A stretch of 64,000 bases of DNA, from positions 1-64,000 of the forward strand of contig NZ_JADEVE010000388.1 of the NCBI RefSeq assembly GCF_016125955.1. Direction: 5' to 3'. Source of the stretch: Acetomicrobium sp. S15 = DSM 107314 (GTDB taxonomy: Bacteria; Synergistota; Synergistia; Synergistales; Thermosynergistaceae). The translations under genes were made by a program, and so were the position numbers. The notes beneath the pieces are model-generated. The model did no database searches. It was not told the origin of the DNA and was given only the letters and a program-made list of their open reading frames with translations. Positions 18,792-26,828 of this stretch are shown here, piece after piece; within the stretch, counting starts at the first letter, position 1; every line of letters begins with the position of its first letter.

Positions 18792-19347
18792 GCATAAATA
18801 CGAAGAGATGAAAAGGTTGTTTGAATGGACGAACATCGAGCTGCTCTTCGGGTTGGAGGTCCTTCCGAAGGGTCTTGATGTCGAGGAGAGCGGGAAGAGT
18901 TACGCCGAAAACGCCTTGATTAAGGCGAGGGCCTGGAGCGAAGGCACAGGCATGCCTGCCATGTCCGATGACAGTGGGTTAGAGGTTGAAGCGCTCGACT
19001 GGAGGCCTGGCATCTTCTCTTCGAGGGTGGCCGAAAATGACGAAAGCCGCATTCGTCGACTGCTTGATGAGCTGGGTCGCAGGGAGAACAGAAGGGCCCG
19101 CTTTGTGGCAGCCCTGAGCTTGGTTTTGCCCCAAAGAGCTCAGGTGTGGATAACAGAAGGTTTTTGTTGGGGTAAAATAGCCTTCGAACTTTCCGGCAGT
19201 TTTGGTTTCGGCTATGACCCGGTCTTTGTGCCTATAGGCTACGAGGCGAGCTTTGCTGAGCTCGGTCCAAAGGCGAAGAGCCTCATCTCTCACAGGGCTG
19301 TGGCGGCCCGTGCTCTTTCTCAATTGCTTTCATCAGGCGGATTTTAG
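18757..19347 (+). CDS. rdgB: XTP/dITP diphosphatase (non-canonical purine NTPase)
   Basis: A 196-residue Ham1/RdgB enzyme that hydrolyses dITP, ITP and XTP to keep deaminated purines out of nucleic acid. Signatures are FASSNEHKYEEMKRL at residues 7-21, ESGKSYAENALIKA, MSDDSGLEVEAL and SGSFGFGYDPVFVP, ending with SHRAVAARAL. It starts with TTG behind GGAGGAG inside rph, so the two are translationally coupled. Confidence 0.95.
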   Translation: MKLQVVFASSNEHKYEEMKRLFEWTNIELLFGLEVLPKGLDVEESGKSYAENALIKARAWSEGTGMPAMSDDSGLEVEALDWRPGIFSSRVAENDESRIRRLLDELGRRENRRARFVAALSLVLPQRAQVWITEGFCWGKIAFELSGSFGFGYDPVFVPIGYEASFAELGPKAKSLISHRAVAARALSQLLSSGGF

Positions 19348-19391
19348 TTTGTTTTATCCGATAAAGGCATTATCGAAGGGAGGTTTTAACG

Positions 19392-19625
19392 ATGAGGATT
19401 TTTCTTATGGTCATTCATGTGATATCCTGTACTGTTTTAATTGCTGTTATATTATTACAGCATAGAAAAGCAGGGGGATTTTCGGGCATCTTCGGCGGCG
19501 GCACCCAGGCTGATATGTCAGGGGGACAATGGCAGAGGTTATCGATGCTGAGCAAGGCGACCGTCATCTTGACGGGCGTGTTCATGGCGACATCTCTCTT
19601 GTTAGTGATCGTCGGATCCAGGTGA
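19392..19625 (+). CDS. secG: Preprotein translocase subunit SecG
   Basis: A 77-residue SecG with two membrane segments (about residues 2-20 and 55-73) flanking the conserved cytoplasmic loop LLQHRKAGGFSGIFGGG. It assists the SecYE channel. The ATG follows GGGAGG at 19380-19385 by six bases. It sits six bases ahead of the nicotinate phosphoribosyltransferase gene. Confidence 0.93.
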   Translation: MRIFLMVIHVISCTVLIAVILLQHRKAGGFSGIFGGGTQADMSGGQWQRLSMLSKATVILTGVFMATSLLLVIVGSR

Positions 19626-19630
19626 GGCCC

Positions 19631-20671
19631 ATGGTCAAAAGGCTTGAAATACTGGAGGAAGTGCACGCCTTGCAAGTTTCTCCCGAGCGCCCCTTTGCGA
19701 GCGCCACTCATGAGGAGATCATGGCAGGCCACACGACCGATGTCTATTTTGTAAAGACGATCGATATATTGCGAGCCTGCGGCAAGCTCGAGGTGCCAGT
19801 GGTGGCGGAGATTTTCCCTCGGTACGACGGCATATTCGCAGGGCTCGACGAGGCACTAAACCTGTTAAAGGGGTCGAAAGTGGAAGTCTATGCCTTGCCT
19901 GAAGGGACGCCTTTCAAAGCGAAGGATGTGGTTTTTCGCATCCATGGGCCTTACAACGCCTTCGGCATATATGAAACGGCCATTTTGGGTATATTGGCCA
20001 GCTCGAGCAGCTGGGCAACAGCTGCTCGAGAGTGTGTAGAGGCAGCCGACGGCAGACCGGTCCTCTGTTTTGGTGCGCGGCATGTCCATCCAGCCGTGGC
20101 ACCTGTAATGGAACGCGTCGCAGTGGCCATAGGCGGGTGTTCGTCCGCCAGCTGTATACTTGGAGCCAAACTGGCGGGGATAGAACCGCAAGGCACTATT
20201 CCTCATGCTGCTATTTTGATAGTGGGCGATACCGTCGAGCTGGCCCTCTTGTACGACAAATGCATCCCTGAAGAAGAAGCGCGCACCATATTGGTGGACA
20301 CGTTTAAAGACGAAGCTGAAGAGTCACTTCGGGTTGCAAGGGCCTTGGGCGGCAAACTTGCCGGCGTAAGGCTCGATACGCCTGGGGAACGGGGAGGTGT
20401 AACACCGGAACTGGTGCGCGAAGTGCGATGGCGGCTCGACAAAGCTGGCTTTATCGATGTCAAGATTGTAGTCTCGGGTGGGCTTTCTCCCAATCGCATC
20501 AGAGAGCTGGCCCAGGCTGGAGCCGACTTCTTTGGGGTCGGAAGCTATATAGCCCATGCCAAGGCGATCGACATGACGATGGATATAAAGATGGTCGATG
20601 GAATGCCGAGAGCTAAAAGAGGGCGACTTCCCGGCATCGTCGAAAATCCGCTTTTGCACCGTGTTCTCTGA
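19631..20671 (+). CDS. pncB: Nicotinate phosphoribosyltransferase
   Basis: A 346-residue enzyme that joins nicotinate to phosphoribosyl pyrophosphate for NAD salvage. Recognisable segments are HTTDVYFVKT, FRIHGPYNAFGIYETAILG, GARHVHPAVAP, PQGTIPHAAI with the family histidine, VRLDTPGERGG and IVVSGGLSPNRIREL. This is the short archaeal/Thermoplasma-type NAPRT rather than the longer PncB of enterics. Start ATG 19631 is six bases after secG; the upstream open frame overlaps secG and is not used. It ends the long operon. Confidence 0.9.
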   Translation: MVKRLEILEEVHALQVSPERPFASATHEEIMAGHTTDVYFVKTIDILRACGKLEVPVVAEIFPRYDGIFAGLDEALNLLKGSKVEVYALPEGTPFKAKDVVFRIHGPYNAFGIYETAILGILASSSSWATAARECVEAADGRPVLCFGARHVHPAVAPVMERVAVAIGGCSSASCILGAKLAGIEPQGTIPHAAILIVGDTVELALLYDKCIPEEEARTILVDTFKDEAEESLRVARALGGKLAGVRLDTPGERGGVTPELVREVRWRLDKAGFIDVKIVVSGGLSPNRIRELAQAGADFFGVGSYIAHAKAIDMTMDIKMVDGMPRAKRGRLPGIVENPLLHRVL

Positions 20672-20708
20672 TCTCAGGCGCCGTGCTGGTACAACCTTTA
20701 ATGTGGAG

Positions 20709-20737
20709 TTGACAGAACGGGGCGCCCTTTATAGAAT
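20709..20737 (+). promoter_or_regulatory. Sigma-70-type promoter for rplM-rpsI
   Basis: TTGACA at 20709-20714 and TAGAAT at 20732-20737 are separated by 17 bases and lie about 50 bases ahead of the rplM start, in the gap after pncB. Confidence 0.75.
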
Positions 20738-20788
20738 AGTCAAGCCTCGCTTTGTGCGAGTTTTTGCTTTTGATAGGAGTGAAGAATC

Positions 20789-21226
20789 GTGATAGGCAGC
20801 CGTACTTACGTAGCCAAAAGGGAAAACGTGGAGCGCAAGTGGTATGTGGTGGATGCTAAGGATGTCCCCCTGGGCCGCTTAGCCGTGTTTGTGGCTCATA
20901 TACTTGCCGGGAAGCACAAACCGACTTATACTCCCCATGTGGATTGTGGCGATTTCGTGATCGTTGTCAATGCCGACAAAGTCAAGTTGACCGGCAAAAA
21001 GGCAGAGAGGTCCGTCATCTACAGCCACAGCGGTTATAAGGGCAGTCTAAAAGCCACATCTTTGGGGACGATGCTCTCAAAGCGGCCGGAACGCTTGGTG
21101 GAGCGCGCCGTCAGAGGAATGCTCCCGCGCAATCGTCTTAGGTACGATCGGAAGTTAAAAGTCTACCGTGGGCCAGAGCATCCTCATGCCGCTCAAAAGC
21201 CCGAGCAGCTTCGGCTCGAAGCTTAG
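20789..21226 (+). CDS. rplM: 50S ribosomal protein L13
   Basis: A 145-residue L13. It has [16 protein letters not shown] at residues 17-32, [26 protein letters not shown] and [21 protein letters not shown], all conserved. It starts with GTG behind AGGAGTG. It is followed after 18 bases by rpsI, the universal bacterial arrangement. Confidence 0.97.
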   Translation: MIGSRTYVAKRENVERKWYVVDAKDVPLGRLAVFVAHILAGKHKPTYTPHVDCGDFVIVVNADKVKLTGKKAERSVIYSHSGYKGSLKATSLGTMLSKRPERLVERAVRGMLPRNRLRYDRKLKVYRGPEHPHAAQKPEQLRLEA

Positions 21227-21244
21227 AGAAAGGAGGTAGAGTGC

Positions 21245-21643
21245 GTGCCGCTATCTACGCCCTATTATTGGGGTACTGGCAGGAGAAAGACTGCCATAGC
21301 TCGTGTGCGATTGCGTCCTGGAGAGGGGCAGGTTCTGATAAATGGTAGGCCTGTGAAGGAGTATTTTCCCCGTGTCGCTTGGCAGCTTCAAGTATTAGCC
21401 CCTTTGAAGACGGCCGGAGTTGAGAACAGGGTGGATGTCTTGGCGCAGGCCAAAGGCGGAGGCCTTACCGGTCAAGCCGGGGCAGTACGTTTAGGAATAG
21501 CCAGAGCCCTCATCAAGCTCAACCCAGATTTGCGCCCGGCGCTCAAGAAATCTGGCATGCTCACGCGCGACCCGCGCATGGTTGAGCGCAAAAAATTCGG
21601 CCTTCGCAAGGCTCGTGCAATGTACCAGTACTCGAAGCGTTAA
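21245..21643 (+). CDS. rpsI: 30S ribosomal protein S9
   Basis: A 132-residue S9. It has YWGTGRRKTAIARVRL near the start, GGGLTGQAGAVRLGIARAL in the middle, and the conserved basic tail ending in YSKR, whose last arginine reaches the P-site tRNA. The GTG follows AAAGGAGG. The operon closes with a hairpin terminator. Confidence 0.97.
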   Translation: MPLSTPYYWGTGRRKTAIARVRLRPGEGQVLINGRPVKEYFPRVAWQLQVLAPLKTAGVENRVDVLAQAKGGGLTGQAGAVRLGIARALIKLNPDLRPALKKSGMLTRDPRMVERKKFGLRKARAMYQYSKR

Positions 21644-21655
21644 TGAAGAGCGTTT

Positions 21656-21692
21656 AAAAAGAGGCGGGGGTGGTTGTATCCCGCCTCTTTTT
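21656..21692 (+). terminator. Rho-independent terminator of rplM-rpsI
   Basis: Arms AAAAAGAGGCGGG (21656-21668) and CCCGCCTCTTTTT (21680-21692) pair perfectly, ending in a T-run. Confidence 0.92.
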
Positions 21693-21706
21693 CCTTGGCT
21701 TTGTGT

Positions 21707-21890
21707 GAATCTGCACCAGATTCCAACCTGCATTTGCGAGGAGATGGAAATGGTAAGCAGCGATGGTCCGAGTAGTTTAAGCGTGCTTTCTAACAGCGTA
21801 AGAAAAAGCTCGGACACCGGAACGGCCTAATCCCCCTTCCTCTATTGCCCGCCTCCGGTGTCACGCCTTGGGGTGCGGGCCCATTTTTTT
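21707..21890 (+). promoter_or_regulatory. Structured mgtE leader with terminator/antiterminator alternatives (candidate riboswitch)
   Basis: The leader between the rpsI terminator and mgtE contains several stems. GAATCTG/CAGATTC forms a tight hairpin at 21707-21723. GTCCGAG (21766-21772) pairs with CTCGGAC (21809-21815). GACACCGGA (21813-21821) pairs with TCCGGTGTC (21854-21862). GCCCGC (21847-21852) pairs with GCGGGC (21875-21880), followed by seven Ts at 21884-21890, a terminator. The second and third stems share bases 21813-21815, and the third covers the terminator's 5' arm, so they exclude one another. This is the logic of a metabolite- or ion-sensing attenuator. A magnesium sensor is expected before mgtE, but I do not recognise the M-box consensus, so the class is open. 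Confidence 0.6.
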
Positions 21891-21960
21891 AATCAACTGT
21901 AGGCCCACCCTTATGTCGATTTTGCTTAGATCAATCTTGTACTCCAAGTGGGGTGATGTT

Positions 21961-23319
21961 ATGGAGGAGCGCTGGCAGGAACTTGTGCCTAAACTTCAAG
22001 AGCTCTTGGCCAGAGGGGATTATATGGCCATCAAGCGCCTGTTGTCGAGCATGGAACCTCCAGACCTCGCCGAAATGTTAGATACGACTCCCCCGAGGAC
22101 GCGTGTCCTCCTCTTCAGGTTGCTGCCTAAGGATTTGGCTATAGAGGTATTCGAGCACTTAGAGGGTTCGGTTCGCGAGGAGCTCTTAGATCATTTTACT
22201 GACAACGAAATCGCAGAGATCATCGAGGAAATGTCCGATGACGATCGTACTGCGCTCTTTGACGAACTGCCGGCTAAGACGGTGAAGAAACTCCTCCTCA
22301 AGCTGTCACCTGCAGAAAGGGACATTGCCAACGAGCTCTTAAATTACCCCGAGAGCTCCGCAGGGCGGATAATGACACCCGAATTTGTGGACCTTAAGGA
22401 ATATATGACGGCTGAGGAAGCTGTAAGGCGCATACGCCAGCAGGCGCGAAAGAAGGAGACAATATACACGTGCTTTGTGATAGATAGAGAGAGGCGGCTT
22501 TTAGGGGTCGTGAACTTGGAAGATCTCATCATGGCCGAGCCCCAAACTCCAGTGCGCGCCATAATGAATCCCGATCCAGTTTGTGTTCGCACCGATACGG
22601 ACCAGGAGGAAGTAGCTCGAATCATGGCCAAATATGACCTTCATACTATACCGGTTGTGGACAAAGAAAACAGACTGGTCGGCATCATCACGTTTGATGA
22701 TATAATGGACGTCCTTGAGGAGGAGACCACTGAAGATTTTGAGAGGATGGCCGGCATCCAGCCTATAGAAGAGGGATACTTGGATACGGGTATTTTTACG
22801 CTGACTCGTAAACGCCTCCCGTGGCTTGTGATATGTGCGTTAATGGAGACTGTAAACTCCTTCGTTTTGCAGAGGTATTCTATTGAGATCCAAAGTGTTG
22901 TAGCTTTGGCTTATTTTATACCATTGCTTATAGATACAGGCGGCAACGTCGGAGCTCAATCGGCTACGCTTATGATAAGAGGTATGGCGGTAGGCGAGAT
23001 CGATTTGCGCGACCTCTGGAGAGTGTTTGTCCGTGAGGTGTTTATCGCTTTGCTCTTGGGCGGCGTTTTAGTTGTGTTAGTCATTGCCAGAGCTTTTATG
23101 CTCAGTACAGGTCCAGATATAGCCCTGGTTGTGGCTTTAGCGTTAGTCTTTGTGGTGTTGTTGGGTAATTTGGCCGGGATAGTGTTACCCATAATCGCCA
23201 AGTTTTTTCGAGTCGATCCGGCCGTTATGTCAGGCCCATTTATAACTACCATCGTAGATGTGTGTGGGCTTATCATATACTTTAGGATCGCAAGATTTGT
23301 GTTGGGTCCATCTTTATAA
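21961..23319 (+). CDS. mgtE: MgtE magnesium transporter
   Basis: A 452-residue MgtE channel. Residues about 1-130 form the helical N domain (LVPKLQELLARGDY, LEGSVREELLDHFTDNEIAEIIEEMSDDD). About 135-255 are a pair of CBS domains (VRAIMNPDPVCVRTD). About 285-450 are five membrane helices with the pore segment DTGGNVGAQSA. The cytoplasmic part closes the channel when magnesium is plentiful. ATG 21961 follows GGGGTGAT and gives the usual family start; a longer frame to 21868 runs into the leader terminator. Expression is probably set by the structured leader. Confidence 0.95.
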   Translation: MEERWQELVPKLQELLARGDYMAIKRLLSSMEPPDLAEMLDTTPPRTRVLLFRLLPKDLAIEVFEHLEGSVREELLDHFTDNEIAEIIEEMSDDDRTALFDELPAKTVKKLLLKLSPAERDIANELLNYPESSAGRIMTPEFVDLKEYMTAEEAVRRIRQQARKKETIYTCFVIDRERRLLGVVNLEDLIMAEPQTPVRAIMNPDPVCVRTDTDQEEVARIMAKYDLHTIPVVDKENRLVGIITFDDIMDVLEEETTEDFERMAGIQPIEEGYLDTGIFTLTRKRLPWLVICALMETVNSFVLQRYSIEIQSVVALAYFIPLLIDTGGNVGAQSATLMIRGMAVGEIDLRDLWRVFVREVFIALLLGGVLVVLVIARAFMLSTGPDIALVVALALVFVVLLGNLAGIVLPIIAKFFRVDPAVMSGPFITTIVDVCGLIIYFRIARFVLGPSL

Positions 23320-23389
23320 GGTCTAAAAGAGTTGCCAATTGTTTCCACCTATGATAATCTTTTGCTGTCCCACAAGGGAGGCTAACGGG

Positions 23390-23578
23390 GTGAAGAAGTT
23401 GATGGCCTTTATTCGTGAGGCTAGAGCCGAACTTAAAAAAGTCACATGGCCGAGCAGGCAACAGGTGTGGTATTCTACGCTCATAGTGATAGGCGTTACC
23501 CTCCTGGTGGCCGCTTATTTGGGCGTAATAGATGTTGTCTTGACCGCCTTCTTCTCAAAAGTTATGAAATTGGGATGA
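23390..23578 (+). CDS. secE: Preprotein translocase subunit SecE
   Basis: A 62-residue SecE of the short single-span type. It has the conserved amphipathic stretch REARAELKKVTWPSRQQV followed by one membrane helix (about residues 30-55). GTG 23390 lies nine bases behind GGGAGG; earlier in-frame starts have no ribosome site. The stop overlaps nusG (ATGATG). The usual rpmG and tRNA-Trp upstream neighbours are absent, with mgtE there instead. Confidence 0.94.
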   Translation: MKKLMAFIREARAELKKVTWPSRQQVWYSTLIVIGVTLLVAAYLGVIDVVLTAFFSKVMKLG

Positions 23579-24198
23579 TGACTGATAAAATGAGGCGCAA
23601 TATGGAACTCGCCGAACAGGAGGTGAGGGAGTCAGAAGAGGCTCCCTTGTCGGCGATGAAAGAGAAGCCCGAGCGTCGATGGTATATAGTGCAAACCTAC
23701 TCAGGTTATGAAAATAGGGTTAAGGCCAACCTCGAGCAGCGCATAGCTTCTATGGGAATGGGAGATAAAATTTTCAACGTCCTTGTGCCCGTAGAAGAGC
23801 GCATATATGTTAAAGGCGGCAAGGCAAAGCATCAGAGGAGAAAGGTCTTCCCAGGCTATGTTTTGGTCGAGATGATCCTCGATGATCAGTCGTGGTATGT
23901 CGTGAGACATACGCCCGGCGTTATGGGTTTTGTGGGCACGGGAACCAATGCCGTGCCGCTTTCTGAGAGGGAAGTCAAGGATATCTTGGGGAGATTAGAC
24001 AAAGAGCAGATCAAACCGAGAGTTGAGATAGATCTGAAGCCGGGCGATGTCGTCCGAGTCAAGAGCGGTCCTTTTGAGGGTCAAGCGGGGCCTGTCGTGG
24101 AAGTTCTTCACGATAAAGGGAAGGTTAAATTTTCCGTATCGGTCTTCGGAAGGGAGACAGCGGTAGAGGCGGATTACAGCGAACTCGAGAAGGTATAG
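23578..24198 (+). CDS. nusG: Transcription termination/antitermination protein NusG
   Basis: A 206-residue NusG. A charged extension of about 28 residues precedes the NGN domain (RRWYIVQTYSGYENRVKANL, then FPGYVLVEM and GVMGFVGT). A C-terminal KOW domain follows (LKPGDVVRVKSGPFEGQAGPVVEV). It binds RNA polymerase and links it to Rho or the ribosome. The ATG at 23578 overlaps the secE stop; ATGs at 23590 or 23602 are possible because no strong ribosome site marks the first one. Confidence 0.95.
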   Translation: MTDKMRRNMELAEQEVRESEEAPLSAMKEKPERRWYIVQTYSGYENRVKANLEQRIASMGMGDKIFNVLVPVEERIYVKGGKAKHQRRKVFPGYVLVEMILDDQSWYVVRHTPGVMGFVGTGTNAVPLSEREVKDILGRLDKEQIKPRVEIDLKPGDVVRVKSGPFEGQAGPVVEVLHDKGKVKFSVSVFGRETAVEADYSELEKV

Positions 24199-24244
24199 CT
24201 GAAGGACGATCTTTGGTTTAAGCGGTTATGGAGGGAAGTAAAAG

Positions 24245-24670
24245 ATGGCTAAAAAAGTGGTAGCGCAAATTAAGCTCCAGTTGCCTGCTGGCAAGGCTAC
24301 TCCGGCTCCTCCGGTTGGGCCGGCCCTCGGGCAGCACGGCCTCAACATCATGGAGTTCTGTAAGCAGTTCAACGCTAAGACGGCTGATCAGCCGGGCATG
24401 ATTATACCTGTAGTGATCACCGTGTACGGCGACCGAACTTTCACGTTTGAGCTCAAAACCCCCCCGGCCAGCGTGCTCTTGAAGAAAGCATTGGGCATAG
24501 AAAAGGGATCGAGCGAGCCCAATAGGGTCAAGGTGGGCAAGGTGACGAGGGAGCAGATCAAGGAAATAGCCCAGACCAAAAAGGGAGATCTTAACGCGAC
24601 CGACATTGAAGCCGCTATGAGGATGATCGAAGGGACAGCGCGCTCGATGGGAATTGAGATATCAGAGTAA
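24245..24670 (+). CDS. rplK: 50S ribosomal protein L11
   Basis: A 141-residue L11. It has [21 protein letters not shown] near the start, the [10 protein letters not shown] loop, and the C-terminal RNA-binding domain with [22 protein letters not shown]. It forms the GTPase-associated stalk base. It starts with ATG behind GGAGG and is followed by rplA. Confidence 0.97.
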   Translation: MAKKVVAQIKLQLPAGKATPAPPVGPALGQHGLNIMEFCKQFNAKTADQPGMIIPVVITVYGDRTFTFELKTPPASVLLKKALGIEKGSSEPNRVKVGKVTREQIKEIAQTKKGDLNATDIEAAMRMIEGTARSMGIEISE

Positions 24671-24721
24671 GCAATTGTGGCAGGGTAAAAAACCCGTTAC
24701 GACCACTGGGAGGTTGAAAAT

Positions 24722-25432
24722 ATGGCAAGGGTGAGTAAGCGTTATGCTTCTCTCTTGGAGAAGGTGGACAGAAACAAGTATTATAGCCTCAAGGAGGCTG
24801 CGCATCTCGTCAAAGAAACCGCTACGGCCAAGTTCGACGAGAGCGTGGAGATGCACATCCGTTTGGGCGTGGACCCTCGCCACGCCGAACAGCAAGTGCG
24901 AGGGAGCATAATTCTCCCCCACGGCACGGGCGCTACCAAGCGAGTTCTCGTCATAGCTTCTGGAGAAAAGATGAAGGAAGCTCAAGAGGCTGGAGCCGAC
25001 TATGTGGGTGGCGAAGATGTGGTGCAGAAGATCGAAGGAGGATGGTTAGACTTCGATGCTGTCATCGCAACGCCCGACATGATGCGCGTCATGGGAAGGG
25101 TCGGACGCATCTTGGGCCCCAGAGGCCTCATGCCCAGCAGCAAGGCTGGCACTGTAACGCTCGACGTCGCCGATGCTGTGAGGGAGATTAAGGCTGGGAG
25201 AGTCGAGTTCAGAGTGGATAAATTTGGGATAATTCATAATGCCATCGGGAAAGCGAGCTTTTCCGAGGAGGCGCTCTTCGACAACGCAAAGGCATTGCTG
25301 CGGGCCGTTTTGAGAGCGCGCCCGTCGGCTGTAAAGGGACAATATGTGCGAAGCATTGCCTTGAGCACGACCATGGGTATTGGCATTCGCGTCGATCCTT
25401 TCACCGCTCAAAAGGAGTTAACAGAACAGTAA
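24722..25432 (+). CDS. rplA: 50S ribosomal protein L1
   Basis: A 236-residue L1. It has [62 protein letters not shown] and the late [20 protein letters not shown]. It builds the movable L1 stalk and in many bacteria represses its own rplK-rplA mRNA. It follows rplK with a ribosome site GGGAGG. Confidence 0.97.
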   Translation: MARVSKRYASLLEKVDRNKYYSLKEAAHLVKETATAKFDESVEMHIRLGVDPRHAEQQVRGSIILPHGTGATKRVLVIASGEKMKEAQEAGADYVGGEDVVQKIEGGWLDFDAVIATPDMMRVMGRVGRILGPRGLMPSSKAGTVTLDVADAVREIKAGRVEFRVDKFGIIHNAIGKASFSEEALFDNAKALLRAVLRARPSAVKGQYVRSIALSTTMGIGIRVDPFTAQKELTEQ

Positions 25433-25444
25433 ATTAAATATAGT

Positions 25445-25535
25445 TTTGGACTACAGACAGTGGGTGCCCGAAACGGGGCTTAAATATTTGCCCACCGAGG
25501 TCCGCAAGCTCTAACGGCACACCAATGTTTTTGGG
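25445..25535 (+). ncRNA. Ribosomal protein L10 leader RNA
   Basis: The gap before rplJ starts with ACAGACAGTGGGTGCCCGAAA and contains TTGCCCACCGAGGTCC. These match the known L10 leader in which the GGGTG/CCCACC pairing and the CGAGGT element form the L10(L12)4 binding site. Recognition is by pattern and position, not by a covariance search. It would allow L10-L12 complexes to repress rplJ-rplL. Confidence 0.7.
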
Positions 25536-25551
25536 ATTTTGGTGTCTTTGG

Positions 25552-25586
25552 GCTCTTGGGCCTCATACAGGTTCAGGAGCTTTTTT
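25552..25586 (+). terminator. Attenuator hairpin upstream of rplJ
   Basis: GCTCTTG (25552-25558) pairs with CAGGAGC (25574-25580) through one T-G wobble, with an inner CCT/AGG pair, followed directly by six Ts (25581-25586). It sits between the L10 leader and rplJ, so it can stop transcription depending on the leader fold. Confidence 0.7.
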
Positions 25587-25665
25587 AATTTTGCCGCCTT
25601 TGTACAATGGGGCTTTTGGTCTTTTGTGCGGCTTGGGACGCAATCTATGAGTAGGAGGTGAAAAC

Positions 25666-26202
25666 ATGCCATCGCAAACTAACGTGGAGCAGGTAGCGCG
25701 CCTGAAAGAGTTGCTCTCGGACGTCTCGGCGGTCTTTGTGAGCGAATATAGGAGTTTAACGGTCTCACAGATGACAGAAGTTCGTGCCAAGCTCCGTGAG
25801 GCTGGGGGTGAGATGAAGGTGGCCAAGAACACCCTCATGCGCATCGCCATGAAAGAAGCGGGTCTCCCCGTCGTCGAAGATATGACCGCAGGTCCTAACG
25901 TTTATACTGTGGCCCATGGAGATCCCGTAACGGTTGCAAAAGCTCTCCTGGAGTTTTCTAAACAAAAGGGGAATGAGGCCCTTTCTATCAAAGGAGGAGT
26001 CTTGGGGAAGAAAGTCTTGAGCGCAGCGGAGGTGGAAGCTCTCAGCGCTCTTCCGCCGCGAGAGGTGCTTTTGGGGCAACTCCTCGGAGCCATCGGCTCT
26101 CCGCTTTACGGGCTAGTCAACGTGCTTTCTGGCTCAGCGAGAATGTTGGTAACGTGTTTGAACCAAATTAAGGTGCAAAAAGAAAAGGCTGCTACGGCCT
26201 AA
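25666..26202 (+). CDS. rplJ: 50S ribosomal protein L10
   Basis: A 178-residue L10. Its conserved N-terminal rRNA-binding domain contains VFVSEYRSLTVSQMTEVRAKLREAGG split over residues 25-50, then VAKNTLMRIA. The C-terminal helix near 150-175 binds L7/L12 dimers. The ATG follows TAGGAGGTG. Expression is expected to be controlled by the upstream leader and attenuator. Confidence 0.96.
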   Translation: MPSQTNVEQVARLKELLSDVSAVFVSEYRSLTVSQMTEVRAKLREAGGEMKVAKNTLMRIAMKEAGLPVVEDMTAGPNVYTVAHGDPVTVAKALLEFSKQKGNEALSIKGGVLGKKVLSAAEVEALSALPPREVLLGQLLGAIGSPLYGLVNVLSGSARMLVTCLNQIKVQKEKAATA

Positions 26203-26230
26203 AAATTTCCAGTCAGGAGGGTAATTTGCG

Positions 26231-26620
26231 ATGAACAAAGAAGAGATCATTAAGGCTATCGAAGAAATGACGGTTTTGGAGCTTTCGGAGCTCGTAAAGG
26301 AGCTTGAGGAGCGCTTTGGCGTGTCTGCTGCTGCTCCGGTAGCCGCCATGCCAATGGTCGGCACCCCGGGTGTGGCTGCTGGCACGGGAGCGCCAGCTGA
26401 GGAAGAAAAAACCGAGTTTGACGTGATCCTCAAAGCGGCAGGCTCTAACAAGATAGCGACCATAAAGGTCGTAAGGGAACTCACAAGCCTTGGGTTGAAA
26501 GAGGCCAAAGAGTTGGTAGACAACGCGCCCAAGCCTGTCAAAGAAGGCGTCTCGAAGGAAGAGGCCGAAGAGGCCAAGAAGAAGCTCGAAGAGGCTGGTG
26601 CTGAAGTAGAGATTAAGTAG
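26231..26620 (+). CDS. rplL: 50S ribosomal protein L7/L12
   Basis: A 129-residue stalk protein. It has an N-terminal dimerisation helix ([19 protein letters not shown]), an alanine/glycine-rich hinge near residues 35-55, and the C-terminal factor-binding domain ([31 protein letters not shown]). It is followed by a hairpin and then by endonuclease V rather than by rpoB. Confidence 0.97.
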   Translation: MNKEEIIKAIEEMTVLELSELVKELEERFGVSAAAPVAAMPMVGTPGVAAGTGAPAEEEKTEFDVILKAAGSNKIATIKVVRELTSLGLKEAKELVDNAPKPVKEGVSKEEAEEAKKKLEEAGAEVEIK

Positions 26621-26628
26621 GCTGATTT

Positions 26629-26662
26629 ATCAGATCGCCCAAGGTTTGTTGGGCGATCTGAT
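26629..26662 (+). terminator. Hairpin terminator after rplL
   Basis: A perfect 14-bp stem, ATCAGATCGCCCAA (26629-26642) with TTGGGCGATCTGAT (26649-26662), and a six-base loop. The downstream T content is low (ATTTAG), so termination may be partial. The following 166 bases up to the endonuclease V gene hold nothing I recognise. Confidence 0.7.
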
Positions 26663-26828
26663 ATTTAGACTTATGCGCGATATGAGACGTAAGAAGCGCA
26701 AAACAGTTCACTCTTACGTGTTTGTACTTATGTCTCGCGGTACTTCTCGGCACTCGCGTACCAGGGCAGGCGCGCAGTTTCGGAATCTTACCTGGAAGCC
26801 TCTGGCTTCATTCAGGGGGGTTCACGAG

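Noticed and set aside
21695-21890. mgtE leader as guanidine-I, fluoride or cobalamin riboswitch (short matches such as GGTCCGAG and GGAGATGG)
   Set aside because: Only isolated short matches; the other conserved elements of those classes are absent.
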